In this document: positions 36,324 through 48,285 of the stretch, piece by piece
How positions within the stretch are numbered: position 1 is the stretch's first letter
Layout of the letters: the number at the start of each line of letters is the position of its first letter
Assembly: GCA_023525715.1 (NCBI GenBank)
Contig: CM042011.1
Location: forward strand, 60,647,354-60,711,353
DNA length: 64,000 nucleotides
Reading direction: 5' to 3'
Origin: Cichorium intybus
Taxonomy: Eukaryota; Streptophyta; Magnoliopsida; Asterales; Asteraceae
The notes under the pieces: generated by a model
Told to the model about the DNA's origin: nothing
The model's input: only the letters and a program-made list of their open reading frames with translations
The model's database searches: none
Program-made: the position numbers and the translations under genes

Positions 36324-39300
36324 GATGACATCACAATATGTCATCTTGTCCTTTTCTCTCTCCTAACTCCATTCTGGTGATGTATACTGTGACTTCCCAT
36401 GGTTTTCGGGTTCTTTAGTCTACATGACTGTACCCTAAGACTATTTTGAGGTGTTATGATGTGCCGGTGAACCACACGTGCTCTATCACAATACCAACGA
36501 AACTTTTTTAACCATGAAGTCCTTCATCACCACGTCCTGGTGTAAACAATTACCGATTTGGAACTCTTTTCAAATTGTTACTAACATCCACCCCAATCAT
36601 TTTCTAATGATTTTTCACGTGTGTTCAAATAATTTATCCAGTATTCCCAGCCAGACAATATCATGAATCCAACTTACTATGCTCCAAGCATTAAGTCATC
36701 AGAACATGTTCATGACACTTCTGATCGACCCAAAAAGCTCGTGGAACTCGATCCAATCTAATTCCAAACCTTTTCGGAATCTAGAGATTATCTGTGTCAT
36801 GACTTTCGAAAAAATATTTTTCTTTCAGAGACTCTTTCTCATGCATCTTGAATCTTATCAAGATCATTCTTACAATGGCTAGGTCAATACTGATGATTTC
36901 ATATATCCGATGGACGTTTGTAAACTACGTGAGTATGTTGCACCTTATTTATATCTCTCATGCCAAGTCATTACACTTTGTAATGATGGAAAAATCCTTT
37001 CCTGCTGCTATGCATCTTGAATCTTATCAAGATCATATTGGTAGAGTTTTTGATCTTATAGATGTTCACAACCACTTTAGTATGCTGTATCTCTATTAAG
37101 TCATTCATAATGAATCATCTCTTAATATCAAGTCATTACACTTTGTAATGATAAGAGATGTTTCCTAGAAACAATATATAACCAACATATAGTCATAGGC
37201 AGACAACTACGATACTCCCACTGGCTTTGACTCTTTCGGGATATTCACAAAATCCAAACCTTTTGGCACATTTTGAGAATTCGAAACCTTTCTGACATAG
37301 TTATGGGAATCTTTCAGGCTATTCACAAAATCTAAACTTTTGGCATATTTTGAAAAATCTGAATATCCTTTCTTGCAAGGTGCCCGTGGGATGAGTCCCG
37401 GGGCCATGTACCTTCTGTATCGGCATGCTCTTTATGAGTCCCTATTAGTGTGTCGGCGATCCACACGCGCTCCACTAACGACTCACAATGTGCCATGCAG
37501 TATCCTTTCGGATTTCATCTTCTATTGAGAGTGCTTCTCTCAGAATCAATTACTTGACTCTGAGTATCGTCTCACTCAACCAGATGTTCTGAAAGTACAT
37601 TTCTATCAATGTTGCTTTCTTTTGATGATTCAATTACTCCCACTGGTTTTTAGACTAGGTGTAAAAATCAATCAAATTTTCACATAGACTGTGTCTCGCC
37701 CTAAGGTTCTCTTATTTGGCAGCAACTGGGCTCACCAATGCTTCCAAGTAGTCAGATTGCTTATCCGTACCAACTTTAGTGTTTCACCACTAATCGGTAT
37801 GTCACCCAGATCATAACTACTTATGACGGTGACCAAAACTACTGGTCAAGAGAAGAGTATGTCAGGTTTAACAGGAATCCGATTCCTGGTCAAAGCCTAG
37901 CATTGACTAAAGGTTCTTTCAATTGGCTAATCCTAAACTCATTCAGGATTATTCTTACTTCCACTGTTTTCTTAGAATATGAGTCCTTTCTAAAAGAACT
38001 CTTCTTTCACAGTTACATTCCGGATAGCCAATGAAACGACATTTCTGTTCAGGTACAGGCTAGTCATGAGGTTCGGACAAACCCTACATGACCCTGGACT
38101 TTTTGTGTACAAGTGGGACGATCCCAGATTTACATTTTAGACAGTGTCTGCATAACCTACTTAGTCTAAGACGTGGTCGGAATATGGTTTCTATGGTCTG
38201 ACTGGTTGAATATTCAATTCATCGGAAACTAATTGAAGATATGTCTTATACATCAGGGATCGAACTATTTCGACCAATGCTCCATCATCTTCCCTAAGAC
38301 ACATTATAACCATTAATGTTCTTGGAAGAGGATATAATGTGAAACATTTTCTCAGTTTATGTTGTCACTCAAATTCTTGTTGATCTTATACTTCCTTTGA
38401 AGTTCTTGAACTGTTCAAGGTTTCAATTCAATCGCTTATTCTGATAAGCGAAGCCATATTCGTCATACTAATTGACAAATATCTTGAAGTATAACTAATT
38501 GTGTTCTTTTCGAAGATTCGAGCAATGCACAGTAACTGATGTGTCCGTTGCTCATAATCTTAATGTCTTTTACATCCCTATGTAAATTTATGACTTTGTT
38601 AATTTTGTTCAATATATGCAATAATCATTTGACTCTAAGTCAACTGATTCCAAAATCCTATCCACTGGATCTTTGGGTGATTCATTTCTTGCCACAAATG
38701 ATTTTATTAAGAACTCAATTCATCATGTGACTCTAAGTCAAATGATTCCAAAGTCCTGTCCAACTAGGCCTTTGGTTGAATTGATCCTTGTAAAATTTGC
38801 TTTAACAATCATAGAGGACACAATTCATGAATCCAAAACACTTTGGATGTATCAACATTCAAGTTATTGCCATTAATGCAGTTAACATACTCATACAACA
38901 TTTCAAGGATAATTTAAATAAACATGGATTAAAAGAAAATCAACATTTTATAAAACCAAAATATCCTTGAACAATGTACTATATGACAGACAATGTCGCA
39001 CGCATCTAATAGGCTAATAACAAAATCATGATATCTTACTAAACTCGAAAACTGCATGAGCTTCAGATCCAATCCGAATAAGCTCCTATGCAACAACATC
39101 ATAAATCCTACAGAGTCCATGCATACAGAGCAAATATGAGATACACATCCTGTATCGAGGAATTAAGGATCAGGAGTTCTGAGTTTTAAGACATTCCTGA
39201 GTTGCCAAACCGTTCGGCTTCGGAGCAATTTTCCAATCTTTCTGTGACTGTGTCCCACCTTGTCGATTCCCAGTTTGAGACATCGATGAACCAGTCCAGA

Positions 39301-40440
39301 CAATCTGGATCGTTTCTTGATGTGCCTTATTACTGGACTCAATCCCGAAGCAGCTAAATCAATGGAACTATGCATCTCCATGAACGACTCATACAGATTC
39401 AACATTGAATGCATTCCCATGATCGTCTTACCCTGGTTTCCCTTCCTGTACATCTGGATGAACAGATCAGCGAGTCGAGCTAATGCTTAACTCCCGATCA
39501 AAAGGGGTAACCAATTTTATACAGTTTGCCTACGTATTCCTCAAACTTGAGAACATGAAAACGGGTGCTACTTCCTTCAAGCTTGCACACTTCAAGCTCT
39601 TTGAAGATCTTAGCTTGTCCTTTTTATTTCAACCGGTTTTCGGAACCTTTCCTCAACCAGCTGTGCTAACTTATCTGACCCTAGGAATTCTAAATCTCTA
39701 CGGAACTCGGGGTCACTGATCAATAGCACGAGGCAGCGAACTTCCTTGGACTCAATAGTCAAGGGGTCATGCTCATCACAAACTGCTGTGTGATGCCATG
39801 CTTTGGGGAGCAGACACTCAACAAGATGTGGCTTGCCAGCAAAACTGAGAACCATTCTATATTTGTGAAGCCACACCACATAGTTCAGGACAGTCAGCCT
39901 TACCATATGTAACAGGTGCATTCTGAAACTCTCAGAAATGGGTGAAGGATGATAAGGTTGAGAATTGACACTTACTTTAGACATCTATAAAATTTGAATT
40001 TATTAGTTTAATTTTAATCATTTTAAATAATTACCCAATTTATTATTTAACAATGCTAGGATCCAAAATACCCCAACTATGGTGTGAAAAGGGATGTCGT
40101 AATCACAACATAATGGTCATTAAGGTAGATAAACATTTATCAATTTTAGTCTTATGAAATTCCTAGATCTGTGAGATCCATTGAATTGTTCAATGACATG
40201 TTTAATCTCGGATATGCTCTACTGTTTGTGACTGGGATGCCGAGGATCACAAACTAGATGTGAATAACCATGCAAATGTGCTCGGTAACCTCAATGTCAT
40301 TTATCATCTCTAATTGATGTGCTAGTTAACCACACACGCTCCATCAACAATGATAAATCATGAGAAACCCATTACCACTCTTTATGAGCCCCTATTAGTA
40401 TGCCGGTTAACCACACACGCTCCACTAATGTCTCATAAAG
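36324..40440. repeat. Dispersed hairpin family in the element's interior
   Basis: Four units share a loop core like TGCCGGTTAACCACACACGC: 36451-36500, 37431-37490, 40299-40360 and 40381-40440. Each is flanked by complementary stem sequences that differ between units (for example TTTATGAG/CTCATAAA against TTTATCAT/ATGATAAA). Further hairpins are at 36324-36345 (GATGACAT/ATGTCATC), 36845-36864 and 37014-37033 (ATCTTGA/TCAAGAT), 36965-36983 and 37111-37158 (TCATTACA/TGTAATGA, the latter inside CATCTCTTA/TAAGAGATG), and 40223-40254 (GTTTGTGA/TCACAAAC). The function is unknown. Confidence 0.75.
39163..39984 (-). pseudogene. Decayed copia-type gag-like region
   Basis: Minus-strand frames from 39984 read NYVVWLHKYRMVLSFAGK, then VRCLVLLISDPEFRRDLEF and LAQLVEERFRKP. 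Sequence in other frames near 39600-39450 reads CKLEGSSTRFHVLKFEEYVG. This order resembles copia gag proteins (a W-x-x-N-x-R-x-VL block, a CL-x-L block, then a HVLK block). Frame changes and stops are frequent. The position, about 1.2 kb after the primer binding site, fits gag. Confidence 0.5.
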
Positions 40441-41187
40441 TGTAATGTGCAATTTCATGGATTAGCATCATTTCACATTTTTCCTAAAGTAACTAGATTG
40501 GGATTTTATGAAATGTTCTAGTACTTTCATTAATAACATTATACTTTTAATGAGACTAGGCGGTCCTATCAAACCCGTTCGGCTAATGACACTCCACTGA
40601 TGAGGAGAACGGTGGGTGAGAGTGAACACCCATTAGACCGCCATTTTATAGACAGTCTCCTTATACCATCTTTATAGAACAGTTTTGTCAATGAGGCCTA
40701 CTATTGGTTTGACTAACCAGTTTATCTTATACATATAATATTAACTTTTAATTTTAATATATATAAGATGTATTTTAAACTTTTAAAATATTTCTGGTTT
40801 AATCTTTTAATTTCCTAAAATTAACTCTTTAATTTTAAAATTAAATTTAAACCTTTAAATGATTTAATTTATCTTTTAATTAAACAATTAATTAAATCTA
40901 GATAGGCATCACAAATTAATCAAATTACATTAATTCCTATCTTAAACCCTTAATTTCAAAAATTGCAAGAAGTGGGTTTAAGGTTTCCATTTATTAATTA
41001 ATCATAATTACCAAAAATAAGAAAACTGCAAAACCCTAGCATGCCAATTTCGCAGATAAGGGGGTCGAGGCTACGGTTTTCAAAACCCTAGCCAAAAAAT
41101 CGATTTGGTCATCTCAAAGGGTTTTAATTTCGATAAACCCTTTATCAAATAAAACAGTTACAACAGTTCACAAGAAAAACAAGACAT

Positions 41188-41199
41188 GCTCTGATACCA
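41188..41199 (-). other. Primer binding site (tRNA-iMet, minus strand)
   Basis: GCTCTGATACCA on the plus strand is the complement of TGGTATCAGAGC and lies one base from the 5' LTR. Confidence 0.93.
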
Positions 41200-41200
41200 C

Positions 41201-41927
41201 TGAAAGGTTTTTAGCAATCTATGAACTAGAAATCCTAAGTTCACATGCAACCTAGAATAAGGATCTATGTTTTCTATCAATGAACATATAACAAAATTCC
41301 TAAGGCCAACATTTGATTTTCTTCTTGAAGCTAGCAGCAAAAATATCCGGCCTCAAATGTAGTCACACCCAAGCAATGGAGGAGAAAACATAATTCCAGA
41401 GAGACATCATGAATGTGGCGCCGATTTTAGGGTTCCCTGGAGGCTCTATTTATAGCCTCCAGGTGGCTACAGTCAAAACCCTAGAGTAGCCCAACTTTGA
41501 CAAGCCTTTTATCAAATGGACAAGCCTCTTCTAAACCCTAATTAGGGTTTCGAAAATATGAGTGTGCCCACTCATAATTTTCGCCAACCCCAGGTTCCAC
41601 TGGCCAGCCAATTATTCAACTATTGAATAATTACAAAACCAGACCCTGCACTTTTAATTAATTATATTAATCACTAAATTAATTCCAATTAATTCTAGAT
41701 TAATTTATAATTAATTAATATAGTTTCTAATTAATATATTATCACTTTAATATATTAATAAACTATTATTTTATTTCTATTGATTTATTAAACATTTAAT
41801 AAATCAACCTTTCTCTCTACTGAACTTCTGCCAAACCTGCAGCTATGAGGGCAACCCAAATGGACTTTGCTTCAATTAATAAGATAAATACAGTTTATAA
41901 GTCATGGCTTGTACACCTAATCCAACA
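41201..41927 (-). repeat. 5' LTR of the non-autonomous element
   Basis: 727 bp, homologous over its whole length to 34584-35348 apart from a gap of about 40 bp and scattered substitutions. Confidence 0.9.
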
Positions 41928-41932
41928 ACAAG

Positions 41933-42295
<363 letters not shown>

Positions 42296-42398
42296 GATAC
42301 TTTGTTGCTTATATTGTTCCAATATCCAAACACTAAATCCAAATCAAATCTCATAACTAGGAGAAAGAAGTCCTATAGCTCAAGTACGACTCGTCAAG

Positions 42399-43230
42399 CT
42401 TAGAATGGAAATCTCTTGTTTAAAAAGTCGGATGTTACCAAAGACGGGCGCTTTTTTACTTGTTGTGGGTCAATGGCAAGGAATCACATGGATCTAATTT
42501 TTGCAAATGTTTACGGTCCTCATGACCCTCATGAAAAAATAATCCTATGGGCAAAACTACTTCAACTTAAGAAATCTATTCATGGTTTATGGGTGTTGTT
42601 TGGGGACTTCAATGATGTTAGACATCCTGAAGAAAGATCGAATTCGACTTTCTGCCCTAGGAAGGTTGTGCATTTTAATAAATTTATACAGGAGGAGGTG
42701 CTGCACGATTACAACATGGGGGGGGGGGGGGGTCAACGATTTACTTACTTCTGCCATGATGGGGTAAAATTAATTAAGTTTGAGAGGTTCTTGGTGTGTT
42801 CTAACTTCCTAGCAAGATTCTCATATATTAAAGTTATAGCCCATCCGCATGAACTTTCTGATCACTGCCCGGTATCATTACTTACTTACGTTGCTGATTT
42901 CGGACCTCCTCTGTTTAAATTCTTTAATTCATTGTTGCATAAGGATGGGACTGTAGACTTGGTTAACTCCGCCTGGGATGACTTTAGAGGATTCAGTATA
43001 ACTGACGCCTTCTTATCGTCGAAACTTCGGCACATAAAAAAGAAATTTAGGAGTTGGCGTAATACTTCCAAACAGGCCGAGACATTGGTATGTTCGAATC
43101 TTCGAGCCACGATTAAAAATTTGGAGCGCAAATCGGCACTGTTACCATGGACTGAAGTGGAATGAAACGATCGAAAATAGGCATTGCAGCGTCTGATGGA
43201 ACTTGAACGATTACATATTACTTACTTACG
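42399..43230 (+). pseudogene. LINE ORF2 endonuclease fragment (5'-truncated)
   Basis: From about 42400 a frame reads LIFANVYGPHD, VLFGDFNDVRHPEER and HELSDHCPVSL, the Mg-dependent endonuclease/exonuclease/phosphatase core of plant LINE ORF2. The N-terminal WNIRG block is missing. A G15 run at 42718-42732 lies inside the domain and adds a Gly string. The frame stops at 43163. This is the first part of a LINE whose later parts lie at 43736-43939 and 52359-55864. Confidence 0.85.
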
Positions 43231-43735
43231 AAGATCGACCGGATAACCTTCTACTGATAGAGTGGTGGGTGCTACTGACTTATATTATCTCTTCTTTTTT
43301 TTTTACCCCGGCCTGGGGAAGGTCATTCAGTTCAGTCAAGTTCATATGCTTTCCAACGTGGGAGCAACGGGAGGTGGTAGCATTCCCCTGGCTTTCCATT
43401 TCCAACAAGTCTGGGATAAACTAGAAGACTAACTCCTTCCCCTCCCAAGGCTTCAACAAGGTGTCTATTCCGAGTCTTAAGAGAATGAAGCAGCCCTGGG
43501 TGTGAGTGAACTCCCCCAGGAAAGAGGACTAAACCGTAAGTCTCTTCTCTTCTCCGATTACGTTTGACTTTCCTCTGACTACAAGGTAATTTATCAGCTG
43601 GAGCAGAAGTGGAAAAACAACACCTTGCATTAGCACCTGCTTTTCCACATCCACTTCAGGGAGAGAGCAAGTATATCATAGCTTTAGGCTTTCGAGCCTT
43701 TCTTCCTAGGACGAAGCCTTTACTTGAACCGTTCT
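43231..43735. other. Foreign ~500-bp insert inside the LINE, origin unknown
   Basis: The LINE frame reads MELERLHITYL just before, and DLKQKAHVRWVFDGDKNSRFF just after. In related LINEs these blocks are nearly adjacent. The intervening sequence is less AT-rich (CCCCGGCCTGGGGAAGG, GGAGCAACGGGAGG), non-coding, and unlike the rest of the window. Its style recalls plant mitochondrial intergenic DNA, but I cannot prove that. The exact edges are uncertain. Confidence 0.45.
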
Positions 43736-43939
43736 TGACTTAAAACAGAAAGCACATGTTAGATGGGTTTTCGATGGAGACAAAAATTCTCGATTTTTCA
43801 ACAGAGTTAATAGTAACAAAAATCATAGAAACAGAATCCATAGGCTGTCGGGTAATGGTCGTTGGATCGAGGAGGTGGATGACATAAAAAAACAAGATTT
43901 TCAGATGCTATCAGGAAAAGTTTAGGGAGCCCCGCTCGA
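43736..43939 (+). pseudogene. LINE ORF2 linker between endonuclease and RT
   Basis: Encodes QKAHVRWVFDGDKNSRFFNR, the conserved block ahead of RT in plant LINEs. Its last five bases, CTCGA, are the target duplicated by the Athila-like insertion. Confidence 0.85.
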
Positions 43940-45049
43940 TGACAACGCCTAGTGATATCAAGTATTTTAGGCGTTGTTGAGCCCTGTTCTTGATTAAATT
44001 ATATCAAATATGTCTGGGTATTCTCACTTTTCGTGCCAGGACTTGTTTGGAGAAAAAGGATAGAAACAGGGACTAAAAGTGTACAAAAGGAAAAAGTATG
44101 GAAAGAATGAAAAATCAAGAGAACTCGTACGCGTGCCGCGGGAATAAACTATGCGCGACGCGGGCTTAAGGCGGTGGAACACATTTAAATTCCGAAGAAA
44201 CGGGGAAAGATAAGTACGCGCGCCGCGGATTTCACTTCTGCGCGGCGCGGTTGCGGGAAATTTGCAAGTATAAATAGATGCATTTCCAGCCGAAAACCCT
44301 AGCAAAGACCGGGTGTAAACATCGACCTTGAAGCTCTTTGACTCCAGGATTTCATTTCAGCAAGCTCATAATTGGTATTTTATGTTTTTGACTTCAATTT
44401 CATTTTAATAGTAAGTAGTTTTGTAGCTAAAGTCTTTGGGAGTGACAACCATTGACTTTGAGCACTTAGGTTTCTGTTTTAGAAACATTTTGGTTATTTT
44501 TTTGTGATTGGAATTCAGTTTGGTGAATGAAAAGCATTTGGTTATATTTAATCTTAGCTTTTCGGTGTTTTGGATGTTTGTGTTTGGTTTGTTTGATTGA
44601 TTGTGTTTTTTGGATATTGTTTTGGACCTTGTTAGGACTGTTCTTCTTAGCTGAAATCAGTAGCTAATTAGGTTATTTGGTAAGCATTAAACCTTGGCTA
44701 GTAACTGTTCCATAGGACTTTAACTAGTGGTAGTTTATGCTTTGCTTGGTTTGGCTAGTTTGGATGTCTTTGATTGCTTCTTATTCAGAGATGTACTTCT
44801 GATTTCAGAAAGTGACTAGGTCATTTGGACATAGCTTAGCTTGGCTTGAGTGTTGAGCATTGTCTCATTTGCTAGTGATAGGAAAATAGAAACCAGATCC
44901 TCCGACTATAGCTGTGACACTATTAGTTGGTAATCTCTCATCTAGTCTAACCACGAAGCTCCTGTGGATCGACCCTGACTACCGCTATACTTGTGTGTGT
45001 GTTAGGTTTTCTCTTATTTTTGACCGCACGACGACCTTTGCGCGTGTCA
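43940..45049 (+). repeat. 5' LTR of the Athila-like element
   Basis: 1110 bp, TGACAACGCC...GCGTGTCA. A TATAAATAG box near 44270 is a good promoter TATA. It contains two paired GC-rich motifs (44127-44163 and 44214-44250). The start has a short inverted repeat (AACGCCTAG... / ...TTAGGCGTT). Confidence 0.95.
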
Positions 45050-45054
45050 AATTT

Positions 45055-45072
45055 TGGCGCCGTTGTTGGGGA
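45055..45072 (+). other. Primer binding site (tRNA-Asp)
   Basis: TGGCGCCGTTGTTGGGGA lies five bases after the LTR and is the Athila/Tat-type site. It differs from the usual form by a couple of bases. Confidence 0.85.
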
Positions 45073-45178
45073 GCGGTGAGCTTAGGTTAGGTGAGTAGTA
45101 GGAACTGTTTCTTGCTTTTTGAAACTTCATTTTGGTTTTTGATTTTTTTTTATTTTTGTGGGTGTGTTGCACTAGTGC

Positions 45179-47776
45179 ATGCGTACCCGCAGGGGAAAGC
45201 AATTATCCCCATTGCAGTTTGATTCTGAAATTGAGCGTACTGCGCGAAAACTCCGTGCCCGTAGGCGTTTAAGCATCATGAATTATAGTCAAGTTAGCAG
45301 TGGTCCGGTTAGTGTTGCCCAGGATCTGTCAGGAGAGGCAACGGGGATGTTCTCTATTCCCCTATTATCAGAGTTTCAATTTGGGAGCACGAGTGCTTCT
45401 GGTGGTGCAGTTTCAGCCCCTGCACCTATACCATCATGCACTCCACCATCTATCCCACCATTTACACCCGCTTCTCAACCACAATCCACCAATCCCTTTA
45501 CTTCTGCTATGACTTGGGGAGAGCCGACCCGAGATGGCACCCCAGCTCCTAGACAGCATACACCAATATCCCAACCACAACCAGCCCTCTTTAAACCTCA
45601 ACCCACATACCAAACAACACAACCTATACACTTTCAACCACCGCCTCAGCCGCGATACCATCACCCAGAGACGGAGGAAGTGTATGACGAGGAAGATGAA
45701 GGATGGGTGCCACCGGCACCAGAACCACAATGGAACCGAGGTCGGGGACCTCTGAGAAGAACACCACAATATCCACCACCAGGTCAGCGGGAGTACAATG
45801 ATCATCTTTACGATAACCCCGCTCAACCTTTACATTTTGCACAACCGAGACGGCAATCGGTTGCATAACATTTCCAACCGCGGGAATATGATGACTCATC
45901 GCCGATCTATATTCCTGATAACATAGATTCGCAAGTAGAGATTAGACCTCAGTTATTAGGAATATTACCAGAATTCAGAGGGTATAAGCAGGATGATCCC
46001 TATAATCATTTATATGAATTCTTAGCGATCGCTAATGCTAACAACCCCAGAAATACAAATAGAAATATTTTTAGGCTTAGACTGTTTCCGTTCACTCTTA
46101 AGGATAAAGCCAAATATTGGTTCACATCGTTGCCATCAAACACTACGTGGGATCAGCTCAAGGCAAAGTTCCTTCAGGAATTTTATCCAGCGAGCAAAAC
46201 AACTGAAATCAGAAGAGTTATCCAGGATTTCCAGCAGAAGCCTGGAGAAGCTTTTCATGAAGCCTTTGACAGACTGAAGGAGTTGTTGCGATCTTGTCCA
46301 CATCATGAGATTCCCAGGTGGCAGTTGGTCAAGCTGTTCTTCGAAGGAGTCAGCGAGACACACCAGGCCATGATAAATGCCTCATCCAGTGGGACATTTA
46401 TGTGGCAGGACCCAGAAGAAGCCTGGCAATTTTTGGAGCAGTTGAGCAATGGCTCCAAAGCAAACTTTTCCACCAGGAAAACTGTAAGTACGGCGGCAGC
46501 AGTAGGAGTCGATGCTGATTGGAAAAAGGAAGTGAAAAAGGAAATCAGTGAACTAAACAAGAAGTTTGACAGACTTATGTCAACATTACAGAATGGACCG
46601 CCAAGTGCATCACAAGCAGGTCAAGGAGGACCTAAGACTCACGAGGCAAATCAAGTTTATGGCCAGGGTCAAGGACAGTACAACAATGGACGACCCTACA
46701 GGCCATACAACCAGGGACAGCAACAAAACTTTAGGCAAAACAATTATCAGGGTCAGTCGACTAGCCAGCCTAGAAACAATCAGCCTGCGAACAATGGAAA
46801 TGGAAACAACAACAACAGGAGTCCCAATAATGCCAATAATAACGCTCCAGGGACCCAAGAAGAGATGATAGCAAAGATGTATGATATGGTCACAGCGACA
46901 CAACAACAATCTCAAGCGAACGCAAAGGCCATCGCAAATATGGAGAGACAAATAGGTCAAATGGCTACAGACCAGCAAAAGAGAGATAGTGGCAAGTTGC
47001 CAAGTGCTACTGAAGTCAATCCTACGCATAATCAGCGTCCAGGAAAGGAACAAGTCAACACGGTTGAATCAGGAAGGCGAAAGGTCACTGTGGAGGACTT
47101 GTTCGAAGTTGGGAGTGAAATGAGACCAGGGGAAGAAGCAAAGGCTTTAGAAAGCAAGGAAAGAAAAGAAGGAGGAGTTCCGGTTGAGAATGGCACTCAA
47201 CCAGAAATAGATAAAGAAGTCCAAAAGGAAGAACAACCAACAATAGCAGGGATCAACCAGAAGAAGAAGAATAAGAAAAAAAAGAAGAAGCAGGAAGCAA
47301 CCAGATCAACGGGACCCTTAATGAATCAGCCCCTATGGGACGAGCTTAAGGATGCCCCTGAAGACACAAGGATTCTGCAAAAGATGTGTGAACAAAATGG
47401 GAAGAGCAAGGCACCTACACCAAAAACGGTGAGATTGACTGTGAGAGCCAGCGAGGCATTATTGGGAACATTACCCAAAAAGGAAAAGGATCCCGGATCA
47501 CCATTGATCACTACAACTGTAGGGGACGTGGTTATTCGGAACACCCTATTAGATTTGGGAGCAAGTGTTAACATCTTGCCAGGATACCTGTACGACAAGT
47601 ACAAAAACGAAGAAATTGAGCCAGCAGAGGTTGTACTGCAGCTGGCTGACCAATCAACTAAGGTATCTAGGGGAAAGTTAACAAACGTCATAGTCAAAGT
47701 AGGGGACTTTTTCTATCCCGTAGATTTTCTAGTCATGGAATATGAGAGTCCGGACGATGCGCCTGCGCTCATCTAG
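45179..47776 (+). pseudogene. Athila-like gag-protease, one in-frame stop
   Basis: One frame from the ATG at 45179, interrupted only by TAA at 45866-45868, then open to 47774. The N-terminal ~230 residues are Pro/Gln-rich and disordered. After the stop comes the Retrotrans_gag domain (LFPFTLKDKAKYWFTSLP, FLQEFYPASKTTEIRR, SCPHHEIP), then an Asn/Gln-rich linker and a Lys-rich segment. The aspartic protease follows near 47550, with LLDLGASVNILPGYLY. The final protease block (GRPFLATAG) is read only after a one-base loss near 47773. No zinc knuckle is seen. Gag would form the particle if the stop were suppressed. Confidence 0.88.
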
Positions 47777-48285
47777 GGCGTCCATTTTTAGCTACTGCTG
47801 GGTCAGTGATCGATTGCAAGACTGGAGATATGGATATTTTCTTCGGGACCAGGAAAAGAAGATTGAATATGTTTGGGAACCCGATATCACTACCTTCAGA
47901 GGAAAATGGCAAACCGGCAGACAGGAAAACATTAATGGAGCCAGGAATCAGGAGCAAAGAAAAGATATGGACACGTACGGGAGAGGGAGGAAAAGAGGAA
48001 ATCTTAAAGGAAACCAAGGACCACCCGTTGTCCGCCATAGACAAGGAACAACTGCTGGACATGCTAGAAATGATGGAAGCAAGGCATCAGCAATATGAAA
48101 GAGAATCTAGAAAACGAGAGGCAAATGTCTTCGAGCTCTTGAAATCTCAACAACAATGGATCAGTGGTGTGAGTGATCGGATGACCCAACTCACATCCCT
48201 TATGACAATGATGGCCAATAATTTCATGCCAGAATACCAGCAAATGCCATCAAGAGGTCAAGAAGAAGAAGAAGGGTCAGTTTAG
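47777..48285 (+). CDS. Protease end fused to a coiled-coil segment; pol missing
   Basis: The frame reads GRPFLATAGSVIDCKTGD (protease tail) and then, where RT should begin, about 120 charged residues with heptad-like Leu/Met spacing (LLDMLEMMEARHQQYERES, ANVFELLKSQQQWI). It stops at 48283. I take this as the join left by deletion or replacement of the whole RT-RNase H-integrase block. The first ATG in this frame is at 47806. Whether it is translated is unknown. Confidence 0.6.

Larger units (their letters stand above)
34584..41927 (-). mobile_element. Complete non-autonomous LTR retrotransposon, minus strand (copia-like)
   Basis: The LTRs at 34584-35348 (765 bp) and 41201-41927 (727 bp) both have TGAAAGGTTT...TAATCCAACA ends, that is TGTTGGATTA...AAACCTTTCA on the coding strand. 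The flanks are ACAAG on both sides (34579-34583, 41928-41932), a perfect 5-bp TSD. A tRNA-iMet primer binding site (minus strand) abuts the right LTR, and a polypurine tract (AAGTGGGAGAC) abuts the left LTR. The 5.8-kb interior has a decayed gag-like stretch near the 5' end, but I find no protease, integrase or RT motifs. It would depend on another element's enzymes. The interior holds many hairpins (see Part 2). Confidence 0.88.

Noticed and set aside
36087..36882. Several 60-97 codon plus-strand frames
   Set aside because: They lie in the non-coding interior of a minus-strand LTR element; no domain or codon bias.
44024..44305. 93-codon minus-strand frame, repeated at 51333-51614
   Set aside because: It lies in both LTRs of the Athila-like element; duplication reflects the LTR, not a gene.
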